A stretch of 64,000 nucleotides of DNA from Phil1 sp964487565 (GCA_964487565.1 CAZARN010000001.1:62001-126000); one strand, 5' to 3'. Positions 9,201 to 17,868 are shown, counted from the first letter of the stretch. Program-made: numbers and translations. The notes: generated from the sequence alone by a model not told the origin.

Positions 9201-9770
9201 AGATGATACCTGCCTCCTGATAATATTGTATTGAAGATGTGGACACCGCCGCGCGACGCGCCTGAAATGTTAATTAATATACCGTCCGCGGCGCTGCGCC
9301 ACGCACCGGTGTTTTCTTTATTTTACGCCGGAGAAGCCCGTCCAAACAGTAAAGATCATATAAATATGACGGAGCGTTATATAAAGAAATTTATACAACG
9401 CGGATCCGCGCAAATAATTATGCGTAAAACCGTCTCCGGGCAGGCGGCAAATGCGCCCTGACTGCAATGACGGGAACGCATTTTTTGCTTTTTTTTATGC
9501 ACCCCCGGTTTTGTGGGCGTCGGACCGCGGCACGGGCGGCGTAACGCGCCGCAACAAAAACCGCGACGCGATCCGTCGGCCGGTTTATATGGAAAATTAT
9601 CGGGATATAAGCTTCCTTTATTGCATGTTGACGCCTGGGGCTCGCTTCTTAACGGCTTTTTTATGAATTGCCTGATATCATAACAAGTATAAATATGGCG
9701 GACTCTAAAGACGGGTTTCGCTGCAAGTTCATTTCAGATGCATATCAAAAAAACTGAGAGGGGAAAAGTC
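9201..9770. other. Long intergenic region with strong hairpins
   Basis: No convincing gene in 570 bp between divergent transporters. It contains a 12-bp stem with one mismatch (9374-9385 with 9390-9401) closed by a GAAA loop, immediately overlapping a perfect 12-bp palindrome CGCGGATCCGCG (9399-9410). T-rich runs follow at about 9481-9500. No riboswitch family recognised. The NhaC ribosome site is at 9756-9765. Confidence 0.5.
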
Positions 9771-11426
9771 ATGAAAGGTATCTTCCGAAAACCATGGAGG
9801 ACCATTCTCGCATCGGTCGTATTTCTCACGGTGATCCTCACCTGCGTGCTGGTGTTTGCCGAGGAAGGCGATCAGCCTGTCAGCAGCATGTATGGAACGT
9901 TCTGGTCTCTCTTGCCGCCGATAATCGCGATCGGTCTCGCGCTGATCACCAAAGAGGTCTATACGTCCCTGTTCGTCGGCATAGTCGCCGGCTGCCTGTT
10001 CTATTATAACTTCAATATAGAAGGCGCATATACCGGCATCTTCGCCGAAATGACGGTCAAGATCGGCGACAGCTGGAACGTTGGCATACTGATGTTCCTC
10101 ATCATTCTGGGCATCATGGTTTGCCTGATGAACAAGGCCGGCGGCAGCGCTGCGTTCGGCCGCTGGGCAAAGAAGAAGATCAAAACCAGGATGGGCGCGC
10201 AGCTTTCAACGATCGCCCTCGGCTGCCTGATCTTCATCGACGATTATTTCAACTGCCTGACCGTCGGCTCCGTTATGCTGCCTGTGACGGACAGCCACAG
10301 GGTTTCCAGGGCAAAGCTTTCATACATCATCGATGCGACGGCCGCGCCTGTGTGCATAATCGCTCCGATAAGCTCATGGGCCGCTGCCGTGACCTCCTCC
10401 GTGCCTGAGGGCAGCTCGATCAACGGCTTTGTGATGTTCCTTGAGACCATACCGTATAACTTCTACGCGCTGCTCACGATAACGATGATGATCGTGCTTG
10501 CCGTCGCCAAATTCGACTTCGGCCCGATGAAGGTCCATGAGCAGAACGCGGAACTTCGCGGCGATCTTTTCACAACGAGCGCAAGACCTTACGGCGAATC
10601 GGTGATCGATGATGAAAACGACGCGAAAGGCAGCGTGATAGACCTTGTGCTGCCCGTGATCGTGCTTATCATCTGCTGCGTTGCCGGCATGGTATACACC
10701 GGCGGTTTCTTCACCGGAACTGATTTCATCTCGGCTTTCGCAAGCTCCGACGCTTCGGTCGGCCTCGTGCTCGGCTCCTTCGCGGCGCTCGTGTTCACAT
10801 TCATCTTCTTCCTTGCGCGCAAGGTGCTCACCTTCAAACAGATAACCGACAGCATACCCGAAGGCTTCAAGGCGATGGTCCCCGCCATCCTGATCCTGTC
10901 CTTTGCATGGACGCTTTCCGGCGTGACCAACATGCTCGGCAGCGACGTGTTCGTCAACAACCTTGTCGGCGGCAGCTCCGCGAGCATATTCCTGCCCTCG
11001 ATCCTGTTCGTGATCGCGTGCGGCATATCCTTCGCGACCGGCACCTCGTGGGGCACCTTCGGCATCCTGATCCCGATCGTCGTCGCGCTCTTCCCGGATA
11101 ACCTCAGCCAGATGCTGGTCGTGACCATATCCGCGTGCCTCGGCGGCGCGGTCATGGGCGATCACTGCTCGCCGATCTCGGATACGACCATAATGGCGTC
11201 CACCGGCGGCAAGTGCGACCATATCAACCATGTGTCCACACAGCTTCCGTACGCGCTGACGGTCGCCGCGGTTTGCGTCGTGTTCTATATCCTGGCCGCC
11301 CTTATTCAGACGCCGTTTATATCGGTGCTTGCAGTGGCCGCGATGGTAGGCCTGCTCCTTCTCATCAAGAAGATCGGCAAGAACAAGGACGCCAAACAGG
11401 GCGTTGGCGCGGATAAGGCGCAATAA
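9771..11426 (+). CDS. NhaC-family Na+/H+ antiporter-like transporter
   Basis: Integral membrane protein, 551 residues, about 12 spans. The family signature region is clear: GDHCSPISDTTIMAS followed by CDHINHVSTQLPYA near residues 460-490. NhaC proteins exchange Na+ for H+; some relatives exchange amino acids or malate and lactate, so the exact exchange is uncertain. The ATG at 9771 is preceded by GAGGGG; an upstream in-frame ATG at 9738 lacks a ribosome site. The mature part is preceded by a cleavable-looking hydrophobic segment ending VFAEEG. Confidence 0.88.
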   Translation: MKGIFRKPWRTILASVVFLTVILTCVLVFAEEGDQPVSSMYGTFWSLLPPIIAIGLALITKEVYTSLFVGIVAGCLFYYNFNIEGAYTGIFAEMTVKIGDSWNVGILMFLIILGIMVCLMNKAGGSAAFGRWAKKKIKTRMGAQLSTIALGCLIFIDDYFNCLTVGSVMLPVTDSHRVSRAKLSYIIDATAAPVCIIAPISSWAAAVTSSVPEGSSINGFVMFLETIPYNFYALLTITMMIVLAVAKFDFGPMKVHEQNAELRGDLFTTSARPYGESVIDDENDAKGSVIDLVLPVIVLIICCVAGMVYTGGFFTGTDFISAFASSDASVGLVLGSFAALVFTFIFFLARKVLTFKQITDSIPEGFKAMVPAILILSFAWTLSGVTNMLGSDVFVNNLVGGSSASIFLPSILFVIACGISFATGTSWGTFGILIPIVVALFPDNLSQMLVVTISACLGGAVMGDHCSPISDTTIMASTGGKCDHINHVSTQLPYALTVAAVCVVFYILAALIQTPFISVLAVAAMVGLLLLIKKIGKNKDAKQGVGADKAQ

Positions 11427-11460
11427 CAGGCGTTCAAAGCAATCGAAGCAATATATAAAA

Positions 11461-11490
11461 CGGGGCCGGGCATTTGCCGGGCCCCGCTTT
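11461..11490. terminator. Bidirectional terminator
   Basis: GC-rich stem 11461-11471 with 11476-11486 (11 bp with one G-G mismatch, ATTT loop) flanked by AAAA and CTTTT. It sits between the convergent NhaC-like and ArsB/NhaD-like genes. Confidence 0.85.
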
Positions 11491-11504
11491 TGTGCCGGAG
11501 GGCT

Positions 11505-12824
11505 TCACACGCCCCAAACAAGCCAGATGTAAATATAACCCGCAAGGACCGCAGCGAACGTGAACGGAACGCCTATGCGCAGGAAGTCGCGCGTGGTCAC
11601 GGTCTCGCCGTTTTTGCGCAGGATGCCTATGGCAACGATATTGGCCGAGGCGCCGATCGGGGTGAGGTTGCCGCCGAGCGTCGCGCCCGTGAGAAGCCCG
11701 AAATAAAACACATAAGGCTCCATGCCCGCGCCGTCGTTCATGAGCGCCGCGATACCCTGAACCACGGGCAGCATCGTTGCGACATAGGGTATGTTGTCTA
11801 TGAACGCGGACAGACCCACGGATACGAACACAAGGAGAGTATAAAGCAGGAAGGGATCGTCCCCGGCAGTTTTATAGAAAAGCCCTGCCGCGGCGTCAAT
11901 GACGCCTGCCGCGCGTATGCCCTCGATCACGATGAAAAGACCGAACAGCAGCAGAAGCGTGTCGCGGTCAAGCTCGGCGACGACTTTTTTGAGGGGCTGC
12001 GAGCAGCGGGATAACGCGCATGCCCGTATAACGCCGATCACGCACAGCGTCATGCAGATCAGGCCGCTCCTGATGGAATACAGCGTTTGCAGCACGCCGC
12101 TTTCCGGCTTTTTGAGGAATGACGCAACGATCAGCAGCAGCACGGCGCCAATCATGAGGTAAGATGGGAAATAGTCCCTGACCTTTGTTTCCACACGGGC
12201 CGTGACAGGCTGTTTATCATGCCTGAAAAGATAAAGCAGCACAAAAAGCGAAACCAATGCGCCAAGCTCCACGCCGAAGAATATTCCGCCTTTTCCCTCC
12301 ATCCAAAAGAAATCAAGAAAATTCATCCCGGCGTAACTGCCGAGCAGCATACTCGTCGTGTCGCCCACCATTGTGGCCGCGCCCTGAAGGTTGGAGGATA
12401 CGGCGATGGCGATAAGCACGGGAACGGGCGATATTTTGAGCTTTCGCGATATTGCAAGCCCGATAGGCGCCACCATCAGCACGGTTGCAACATTATCGAC
12501 AAACGCGCTGATAACGCCCGCGAACAGAGCGAGCGCAGTGACTGCCCATTTGACGTTCGGCACCTTTGTTATGATGAGCTCCGCGAGCCGCGCGGGCATT
12601 TTGCTTTCAATGAAAAGCGCGACGATTCCCATCGTGCCGCCGATCATCAAAAGCACGTTGTAGTCCACCGCCTTGAGCGCGCTGAGGATATCAAGCTCAA
12701 AAAGCCCGCAATATCCCATCACGATGAAGACGAGCGCGCTTGAAAGCGCCACAAGGGGGCGTATTTTTTGGAAGGCAAGCATCAGTATGTATGTGACGAT
12801 GAAAACCACAAGCGCAGGAACCAT
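11505..12824 (-). CDS. ArsB/NhaD (ion transporter superfamily) permease
   Basis: 439-residue membrane protein with about 11-12 spans, duplicated fold, and family blocks such as FVDNVATVLMVAPI and FIDNIPYVATMLPV, in which the Asn-rich loops are conserved in the ArsB/NhaD/SLC13-like superfamily. The ATG at 12824 is used because GGAGG is 8-9 nt upstream; the longer frame has no ribosome site. No arsR, arsA or arsC is nearby, so arsenite efflux is not supported; Na+/H+ antiport or anion transport is equally possible. It has its own promoter and a ~95-nt leader. Confidence 0.85.
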   Translation of the reverse strand: MVPALVVFIVTYILMLAFQKIRPLVALSSALVFIVMGYCGLFELDILSALKAVDYNVLLMIGGTMGIVALFIESKMPARLAELIITKVPNVKWAVTALALFAGVISAFVDNVATVLMVAPIGLAISRKLKISPVPVLIAIAVSSNLQGAATMVGDTTSMLLGSYAGMNFLDFFWMEGKGGIFFGVELGALVSLFVLLYLFRHDKQPVTARVETKVRDYFPSYLMIGAVLLLIVASFLKKPESGVLQTLYSIRSGLICMTLCVIGVIRACALSRCSQPLKKVVAELDRDTLLLLFGLFIVIEGIRAAGVIDAAAGLFYKTAGDDPFLLYTLLVFVSVGLSAFIDNIPYVATMLPVVQGIAALMNDGAGMEPYVFYFGLLTGATLGGNLTPIGASANIVAIGILRKNGETVTTRDFLRIGVPFTFAAVLAGYIYIWLVWGV

Positions 12825-12957
12825 TTGAACTTTCCTCCGAAACTGTTTTTTTGCACACGGCATGGCGGATACTCAGGCCCCCGTACAAGGGCACAAAAAA
12901 GGCGACCGGATTCACAGCCGTCATTCAATTATATATGACCTGCGTCGTTTAATACAA
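12825..12957 (-). promoter_or_regulatory. Promoter and structured leader of the ArsB/NhaD permease
   Basis: Minus-strand -35 TTGTAT (12952-12957), 18 bp, -10 TATAAT (12928-12933). The ~95-nt leader contains a weak hairpin ending in a T6 run (12895-12900 read on the minus strand), suggestive of an attenuator. I cannot assign it to a known riboswitch class. Confidence 0.5.
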
Positions 12958-13010
12958 TAGCGCGCGCGTTCGGACGATGTTAAATTGACATAAAGACGCT
13001 GCAACACAAA

Positions 13011-13031
13011 ACAGGCCGACGTGCGGCCCGT
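13011..13031 (-). terminator. Terminator of the repeat-rich surface protein gene
   Basis: On the minus strand an 8-bp stem ACGGGCCG / CGGCCTGT (one G-T pair) with a 5-base loop, followed by TTTTG, 27 bp after the stop codon. Confidence 0.65.
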
Positions 13032-13057
13032 TGCAAAACATGACTTAGTATGTGCGA

Positions 13058-13873
13058 TCAATTCGCTTTCCTTGCAAAGCTGACGATCAGGAGCGCCGCG
13101 ACGGCGAGCAGTGCGGCAAACGCGGTGACGGTCACGGCGTTGTCGCCGGTGGAAGGCATGCCGAGGGGGATATCGCTCTGCGGAGCCGCAAGGGGTATGT
13201 CTGACGCGGAGTTATCCGCGTAGGAAACGAGGCTGGACGTATTGCTGTCCGTGACGACTGTCTCAACCGGGGTCTCGACGGGGGTCTGGACGGGGGTTTC
13301 GACGGGGGTCTGGACGGGTGTTTCAACCGGGGTCTCAACGGGGGTCTGGACGGGGGTCTGGACGGGGGTCTGGACGGGGGTCTGGACGGGGGTCTGGACA
13401 GGGGCCTCGACGGGGGTCTCTACCGGGGTCTGAACCGGGGTCTCAACGGGTGTCTCAACCGGGGTCTCGACGGGGGCCGCGTTCTTTGTCCAGCTGGCAA
13501 AAACCTTGTAGCGTACTTTGCCGTTTGAAAGCTTCTCGGACCTGAGGCCGCTCTGGCCGATGGTCACGGAGGACACGACGTCCGCTGCGTTGTTCTTGCC
13601 GCCGCTGAGGCTCCAGCCCGCAAAGGTGTAACCTTCGCGCACGGGGGTGGAACCGGCGCCGAGTGCGACCGTCGCGCCCATTGCGAGGCCTTTTTCGGTC
13701 TTGGGCATGTTGCTTATCATGCTGCCGATGCCTTCGGGATCGTTCGTGAGATAAAGCATGTCAAACGCGCTCTGGGCGGGTGCTGCGGTTTCTTCGGCAA
13801 AAGCGACGCCGGAGAATGCAAACATCATTATGCCGGCAAGTACGACGGTCAGTATCCTCAGCGTGTTTTTCAT
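13058..13873 (-). CDS. Secreted surface protein with PV(E/Q)T repeats and LPXTG-like anchor
   Basis: 271 residues. Signal peptide 1-26 (ends VAFAEE); residues about 75-130 resemble one InlB/Listeria-Bacteroides B-repeat (GYTFAGWS through VFASW); residues 134-205 are 18 tandem four-residue units PVET/PVQT/PVEA; the C-terminus has MPSTGDN at 239-245, a hydrophobic span and a basic tail, which is a sortase sorting signal with Met in place of Leu. The repeat stalk probably spans the cell wall as extended Pro-rich linker. ATG at 13873 follows GGAG. Ligand or role unknown. The upstream region has an activator-type promoter and the gene ends in its own terminator, so it is monocistronic. Confidence 0.85.
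   Translation of the reverse strand: MKNTLRILTVVLAGIMMFAFSGVAFAEETAAPAQSAFDMLYLTNDPEGIGSMISNMPKTEKGLAMGATVALGAGSTPVREGYTFAGWSLSGGKNNAADVVSSVTIGQSGLRSEKLSNGKVRYKVFASWTKNAAPVETPVETPVETPVQTPVETPVEAPVQTPVQTPVQTPVQTPVQTPVETPVETPVQTPVETPVQTPVETPVETVVTDSNTSSLVSYADNSASDIPLAAPQSDIPLGMPSTGDNAVTVTAFAALLAVAALLIVSFARKAN
13259..13474 (-). repeat. 18 x 12-bp tandem repeat encoding PVET/PVQT
   Basis: Exactly 216 bp of 12-bp units, many identical at the DNA level. Unit loss or gain keeps the frame and would change stalk length only. Confidence 0.95.
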
Positions 13874-13917
13874 TTATTTTATCTCCTTTGCGGTGCGTGT
13901 TTGTTGTTTATGAGATA

Positions 13918-13951
13918 AGTATAATGAAAAGCGATTACAGTGCGGTTACAA
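13918..13951 (-). promoter_or_regulatory. Candidate response-regulator-dependent promoter
   Basis: Minus-strand -10 TATACT (13918-13923) has no good -35. Instead, 7 bp upstream are two direct repeats one helical turn apart (11 bp), GCGATTACAG (13931-13940) and GCGGTTACAA (13942-13951). Tandem 11-bp-spaced half sites over the -35 position are the layout used by PhoB/PhoP/OmpR-type activators; the assignment is inference. Confidence 0.45.
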
Positions 13952-14023
13952 ATTACGGTTTTAGTGGGATAAAATAAATAAAAAGCATAATCGGTAATCG
14001 GATTTGATGAATCCGGAAATGAT

Positions 14024-14058
14024 TAAAGGCCGGAAGCAATATGTGCAAACGGCCTTTA
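14024..14058 (-). terminator. Hairpin after the LysM protein gene, possible terminator
   Basis: Perfect 9-bp inverted repeat TAAAGGCCG / CGGCCTTTA with a 17-base loop, ~40 bp downstream of the stop. The T tract is short, so termination is uncertain. Confidence 0.4.
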
Positions 14059-14100
14059 TCCCGCGTTACGGCGGTTTCAGTTCCATTCAACGGGGACGGT

Positions 14101-14940
14101 TCAATCCGCATCCTCAGCGGCGGGCGTGATAAGGTCTCCGTTTTTGACGGGAACGTAAATCGTTTCACCCACATAGATTTTGTCCGGATCGCTGCGCGGA
14201 TTTAGCTTCAAAAGCTCGGCGACTGTCGTATTGTACAATTTTGCGATGGAAGTCAGCGTGTCGCCCTTCCCGACCGTGTATGCGATCACGCCGGCGGTCA
14301 TGTACGGTTTGAGCTTTGCAAAGGTCTTCGGCCCGGCGACGCCGTCCGCGACAAGCCCCTTATCCTTCTGGAACGCCGTGAGCGCGGTAAGCGTCCGCGG
14401 CCCGAACACGCCGTCGATCGTGCCGGGAGTGAAGCCGGCGTTTTTGAGGGCGTTTTGCAGTATCATCACAAGCATCCCGCGATCCCCGCGCCGCAGATAT
14501 ACTTCCGAATAGTCAAAAAACGGCGCGATGGCAAGCCATGTGGCCGCATCCGCAACGCCCGTTTCCGGCAACCCGGCTTTTTTCTGGTAAGCCTTCAGCG
14601 CCGCCTGCGTTTTTGTGCCGAAAAGCCCGTCGATGGTACCCGGGTCGTAACCCGCCGCCTTCAACGCATTCTGAAGCATTTTCACCGCGTTTCCCCTGCT
14701 GCCGCGCCGGAGCACCTCCGGATCGGGCTCGTTCGCGAACGGTTCGAGGTATTTCCATGTTACAGGACCGATAATACCGTCTTCCCTGGCGCCCAGCACG
14801 CGCTGGAACTGCTTCACTGCCCGTTCTGTCTGCGCGCCGAACACCCCGTTGACAGCTCCCGGGTCATATCCCGCGCGCTCAAGCGCCGTCTGGGCAAGCT
14901 TGACGTCGCTGCCGGTATCGCCGCGTTTTAATATTCTCAT
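14101..14940 (-). CDS. Triple peptidoglycan-binding domain + LysM protein
   Basis: 279 residues. Three PG_binding_1 domains in tandem (about 4-70, 78-145, 152-220), each with the GxxGxxVxxLQxxLxxxGYDPGxxDGxFGxxT pattern, followed by one LysM (about 223-268, YTVGKGDTLTSIAKLY). No signal peptide and no catalytic domain are visible, so it is a wall-binding protein that may leave the cell by another route, or a coat or cortex-associated protein as in spore formers. ATG at 14940 follows GAGAGG. Divergent from the RCC1-like gene. Confidence 0.88.
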   Translation of the reverse strand: MRILKRGDTGSDVKLAQTALERAGYDPGAVNGVFGAQTERAVKQFQRVLGAREDGIIGPVTWKYLEPFANEPDPEVLRRGSRGNAVKMLQNALKAAGYDPGTIDGLFGTKTQAALKAYQKKAGLPETGVADAATWLAIAPFFDYSEVYLRRGDRGMLVMILQNALKNAGFTPGTIDGVFGPRTLTALTAFQKDKGLVADGVAGPKTFAKLKPYMTAGVIAYTVGKGDTLTSIAKLYNTTVAELLKLNPRSDPDKIYVGETIYVPVKNGDLITPAAEDAD

Positions 14941-15023
14941 TTAAGCACCTCTCAATTTCCTCGCGCACCCTGCGCTTTTTATTACAGCATATGTAAATTC
15001 GTCAGATATTGTGCCATAGTATA

Positions 15024-15052
15024 TCGACAAGCGCGTCAATATCGTTTATTAT
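15024..15052 (+). promoter_or_regulatory. Promoter of the RCC1-like protein gene
   Basis: TCGACA (15024-15029), 17 bp, TATTAT (15047-15052), about 58 bp before the start codon. Confidence 0.45.
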
Positions 15053-15109
15053 ATAAACAAAACACAATTCACAAAAACACCCCGTCATTTTCGGAGGATG
15101 AATCGATCA

Positions 15110-16747
15110 ATGCAAAAGCACACGAAAGACACTGATCTTTTTGGAAAAAACAAAGATTCCGCATATGGCTCGCACGGTGCGGCGCCTGACGGGCGCGACG
15201 GCGACGTCCGCGATGCGGACAACGGATGCGCAAAGCCTTTCCCTGAAACGCGGGAGACGGGCATTGACGAGCGTGTTGAGCGCGCGAGGAAGGAATGCGT
15301 ATATAAAGACGGTCTGAAATATCTCGAGAAGGGCGATTACGGTCTTGCGCATGAAGCGTTTGACGGACTTGGGAATTACCGTGACAGCGAGGCATTGAAG
15401 CAGCGGGCTTATTCCCTTTTGAAAAAAGCCGAGGCCGAGGCGCTTGACGCGGGGAAACGGCGCAAAAGACGCCTGCTTGCGGGTTGCGTTGCGCTCATAT
15501 GCACAGGGGCGGCGGCAGCGCTTTTCGCCGTTGTAATACTGCCGTTTGTGCGTTACAGGACAGGCGAGAAACAGCTTGCGGAGGGCGACTGCATCGCGGC
15601 GATTACCTCGTTTTCATCAGCCGGTAATTTTTCAGACGCGCCTGAGCGCGTGAAGGAAAGCCGTTACGCATATGCGCAGCAGCTCCTCGGGGACGGTATG
15701 TTCTTCGAAGCCGCGCGCGCTTTTGAGGGCGCGCGGGATTACGGCGACGCCGCTCTTCGCGCGCGTGACGCCTTTAAGCTGAGCGGAGATATGCGTGCGG
15801 ACGAGGGCGACATATACGGCGCGGGCATTGCCTATTGGCTCGGCGGGAACAGCGCGTATTCGTGGGCTGCGTCCGACGGGATAATTTCAGCCGGCGGCAG
15901 CGTCACGATCGGAATAACAAACGAGGGCACTGTGAGAGCCGCGGGCGTGTACACCGGAGAGGACAGCCTTTACTGGACGTGGAAGGATATTGTCGAGGTG
16001 GGCGCCGGGCGCTATTATGCGATCGGACTTCGCTCGGACGGCACCGTGCTCGTCCACGGCGACACGATCTCATATACGGGGCTCACGGGTGAAGGCGTGC
16101 TGATGAGTTTTTATGATGAAAACAAGGTCAGCGTGATCGGCAGCGGCGACGATGACGTGATAAGCACACAGGTCGTGCGCTGGAAGGATATCACGTCCGT
16201 GGCGGCAGGCGCATACCACGCGGCGGGGCTTGTGCGCGACGGAACGGTCATATGCGCGGGCAGCAATTATTACGGGCAGTGCGAGGTCGGCGGCTGGAAG
16301 GATATCACAATGATCGCCGCCGGGGGCATGATGACGGCCGGCCTCAGATCCGACGGCACCGTTGTCGTCGCAGGCGTATGTGCGGACGATTATCTCGGCT
16401 GGAAAAATATCGTTTCCGTTGCGGCCGGAGCGGACTGCATCGCGGCGGTGACGGAAGACGGGCGCGTGCTCATCACGGGCGAGCGATACGATGTGTCGTC
16501 CTGGACCGATATCGTGGCCGTAAGCGTAGGGTCAAACTTCATTCTGGGGCTTCGTGCGGACGGCACGGTGCTTGCCGAAGGCTCGAACAGCTATGGTCAG
16601 TGCAACGTGGAAAGCTGGAACGAGGTCATCGCGATTTCCGCAGGCGAGGTACATGCCGCGGCGCTCAGGGCGGACGGAAGCGTGCTGGTCTGCGGTCACA
16701 ACGGCAACAACAAGCTCGATACCGAAGGATGGGAACTGATGCACTGA
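15110..16747 (+). CDS. Membrane-anchored TPR-like / RCC1-like beta-propeller protein
   Basis: 545 residues. The N-terminus is hydrophilic, with short helical TPR-like repeats (for example LEKGDYGLAHEAF and LLGDGMFFEAARAFEGARDY) on both sides of a single membrane span at about residues 122-147. The C-terminal ~300 residues contain repeated units of the form W(K)DI-x-(S/A)VAAG-x6-GLR-x-DGTV-x-V-x-G, the RCC1/BLIP-II seven-bladed propeller pattern. The propeller would be extracellular. The ATG at 15098 abuts the GGAGG, so the ATG at 15110 is chosen. Partner unknown; such proteins are common in gut Clostridia. An L,D-transpeptidase gene follows. Confidence 0.78.
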   Translation: MQKHTKDTDLFGKNKDSAYGSHGAAPDGRDGDVRDADNGCAKPFPETRETGIDERVERARKECVYKDGLKYLEKGDYGLAHEAFDGLGNYRDSEALKQRAYSLLKKAEAEALDAGKRRKRRLLAGCVALICTGAAAALFAVVILPFVRYRTGEKQLAEGDCIAAITSFSSAGNFSDAPERVKESRYAYAQQLLGDGMFFEAARAFEGARDYGDAALRARDAFKLSGDMRADEGDIYGAGIAYWLGGNSAYSWAASDGIISAGGSVTIGITNEGTVRAAGVYTGEDSLYWTWKDIVEVGAGRYYAIGLRSDGTVLVHGDTISYTGLTGEGVLMSFYDENKVSVIGSGDDDVISTQVVRWKDITSVAAGAYHAAGLVRDGTVICAGSNYYGQCEVGGWKDITMIAAGGMMTAGLRSDGTVVVAGVCADDYLGWKNIVSVAAGADCIAAVTEDGRVLITGERYDVSSWTDIVAVSVGSNFILGLRADGTVLAEGSNSYGQCNVESWNEVIAISAGEVHAAALRADGSVLVCGHNGNNKLDTEGWELMH

Positions 16748-16854
16748 CACAGATCGATCGCAAAAACGCAAAACTTGTCGCAAAAAATCCGCCGTGATTG
16801 ATTGAACATCGTATGCTGTGCTACAATTAAGCGTAATACTGTATGGAGACTACG

Positions 16855-17676
16855 ATGAAAAATATCGCACGGCGGCTTATTTTCGCCGCATTCATGATTT
16901 TTGCCGCGCTTTCGGCCGGTTGTGTGATAAGCGCCGGCACGGACCGCGGTGCGGAGCCGGCGGTCTCTTCCGCGGCGGGGATCGAGGTAACACTCGCGCC
17001 CACACCGTCCCTGGTACCGACGATTGCGCCCACGCCGTCGCCATCCCCTACGCCCGATCCCACGCCATCACCTTCACCCACGCCGGAGCCGACCGCGTAT
17101 CAAAGCGCGGGCTATCCGCTTACGCCGAAAAGTCTTCGCACAAAGGAGGGCGGCCGTTATCCGGAGGAAGAGAAGCTCAACGACGATCCCGAAAAATTCC
17201 GCGCGGTGGTGGACATAACCAATCAGGCGGTGTTCGTATACGAAAAGGATATATTCGGAGAATACAGCGTGCTCGTCCGCGAAATGATCTGCTCGTCCGG
17301 GATCGAGGAAACGGACCGCAGCCCGCGCGGCACCTTTACGATGGGTACGGATTATAAACGATTCGCTTATTTTGTGAATTTCGGCTGCTATGCGCAATAT
17401 TGGTCCCAGATAAAGGGCAGGATATATTTCCATTCGGTACCGTATTCCGAACGTGACGACAGGTATCTAATCGAGGATGAATTCTTCAAGCTCGGCACGC
17501 CCGCGTCGCACGGCTGTATAAGGCTTGCGCCGGACGACGCGCAATGGATATACCTGTATCTTTGCCCGGGTTCAACCGTGATAATCACTGACGAATACGA
17601 ATATGACGAAGCGCTGCGCGAGCGCCTTCTGCCGGAAGAAACGCCCGCGGCCGACTGCTATATGATAGAACCGTGA
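16855..17676 (+). CDS. L,D-transpeptidase (YkuD) lipoprotein
   Basis: Forms 3-3 peptidoglycan cross-links or attaches proteins to the wall. 273 residues: lipoprotein signal with lipobox LSAGC near residue 22, a Pro/Thr/Ser linker of repeated PTPSPSP (about 45-85), then a YkuD domain with the catalytic motif SHGCIRL (Cys at about 221) preceded by the conserved His of FHSVPYS. The ATG at 16855 has GGAG 6 nt upstream; the in-frame ATG at 16843 overlaps that site. An extended -10 TG-C-TACAAT is seen at 16819-16827. Two Cys after the YkuD core are unremarkable. Confidence 0.92.
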   Translation: MKNIARRLIFAAFMIFAALSAGCVISAGTDRGAEPAVSSAAGIEVTLAPTPSLVPTIAPTPSPSPTPDPTPSPSPTPEPTAYQSAGYPLTPKSLRTKEGGRYPEEEKLNDDPEKFRAVVDITNQAVFVYEKDIFGEYSVLVREMICSSGIEETDRSPRGTFTMGTDYKRFAYFVNFGCYAQYWSQIKGRIYFHSVPYSERDDRYLIEDEFFKLGTPASHGCIRLAPDDAQWIYLYLCPGSTVIITDEYEYDEALRERLLPEETPAADCYMIEP

Positions 17677-17715
17677 ACCGTGTTGATTTTTGCTGCCGCA
17701 CCGATACATTGCCGC

Positions 17716-17744
17716 TTGCAAACACGTGCAAAATGATGTATCAT
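17716..17744 (+). promoter_or_regulatory. tRNA-Ser promoter
   Basis: TTGCAA (17716-17721), 17 bp, TATCAT (17739-17744), 33 bp before the mature tRNA. Confidence 0.65.
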
Positions 17745-17777
17745 ATCTAAGCGCTGTTTTTGATTTGACCCCATCAC

Positions 17778-17868
17778 GGAGAGATGGCTGAGCTGGTCGA
17801 AGGCGCACGACTGGAAATCGTGTATACGGGGAACCGTATCAAGGGTTCGAATCCCTTTCTCTCCGCCA
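17778..17868 (+). tRNA. tRNA-Ser (anticodon GGA)
   Basis: Complete class II cloverleaf of 91 nt: acceptor GGAGAGA / TCTCTCC, anticodon stem CACGA / TCGTG with loop CTGGAAA (anticodon GGA, reads UCC and UCU), long variable arm, T loop GGTTCGAATCC, discriminator G and encoded CCA. Confidence 0.97.

Noticed and set aside
9451..9666. Short open frame upstream of the NhaC-like gene
   Set aside because: No ribosome site, no family features, crosses T-rich and hairpin DNA.
11505..12824. Arsenite efflux pump annotation
   Set aside because: Only the superfamily is supported; no arsenic genes are adjacent.
12825..12930. Cobalamin-type riboswitch (GTGAATCCGG-like text) before the ArsB/NhaD permease
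   Set aside because: The short match lacks the rest of the B12 element and the length needed; left as an unassigned leader.
13259..13474. Regular 12-bp repeats considered as a CRISPR array
   Set aside because: No spacers; units are contiguous, in frame and code for PVET/PVQT within a signal-peptide-bearing protein.
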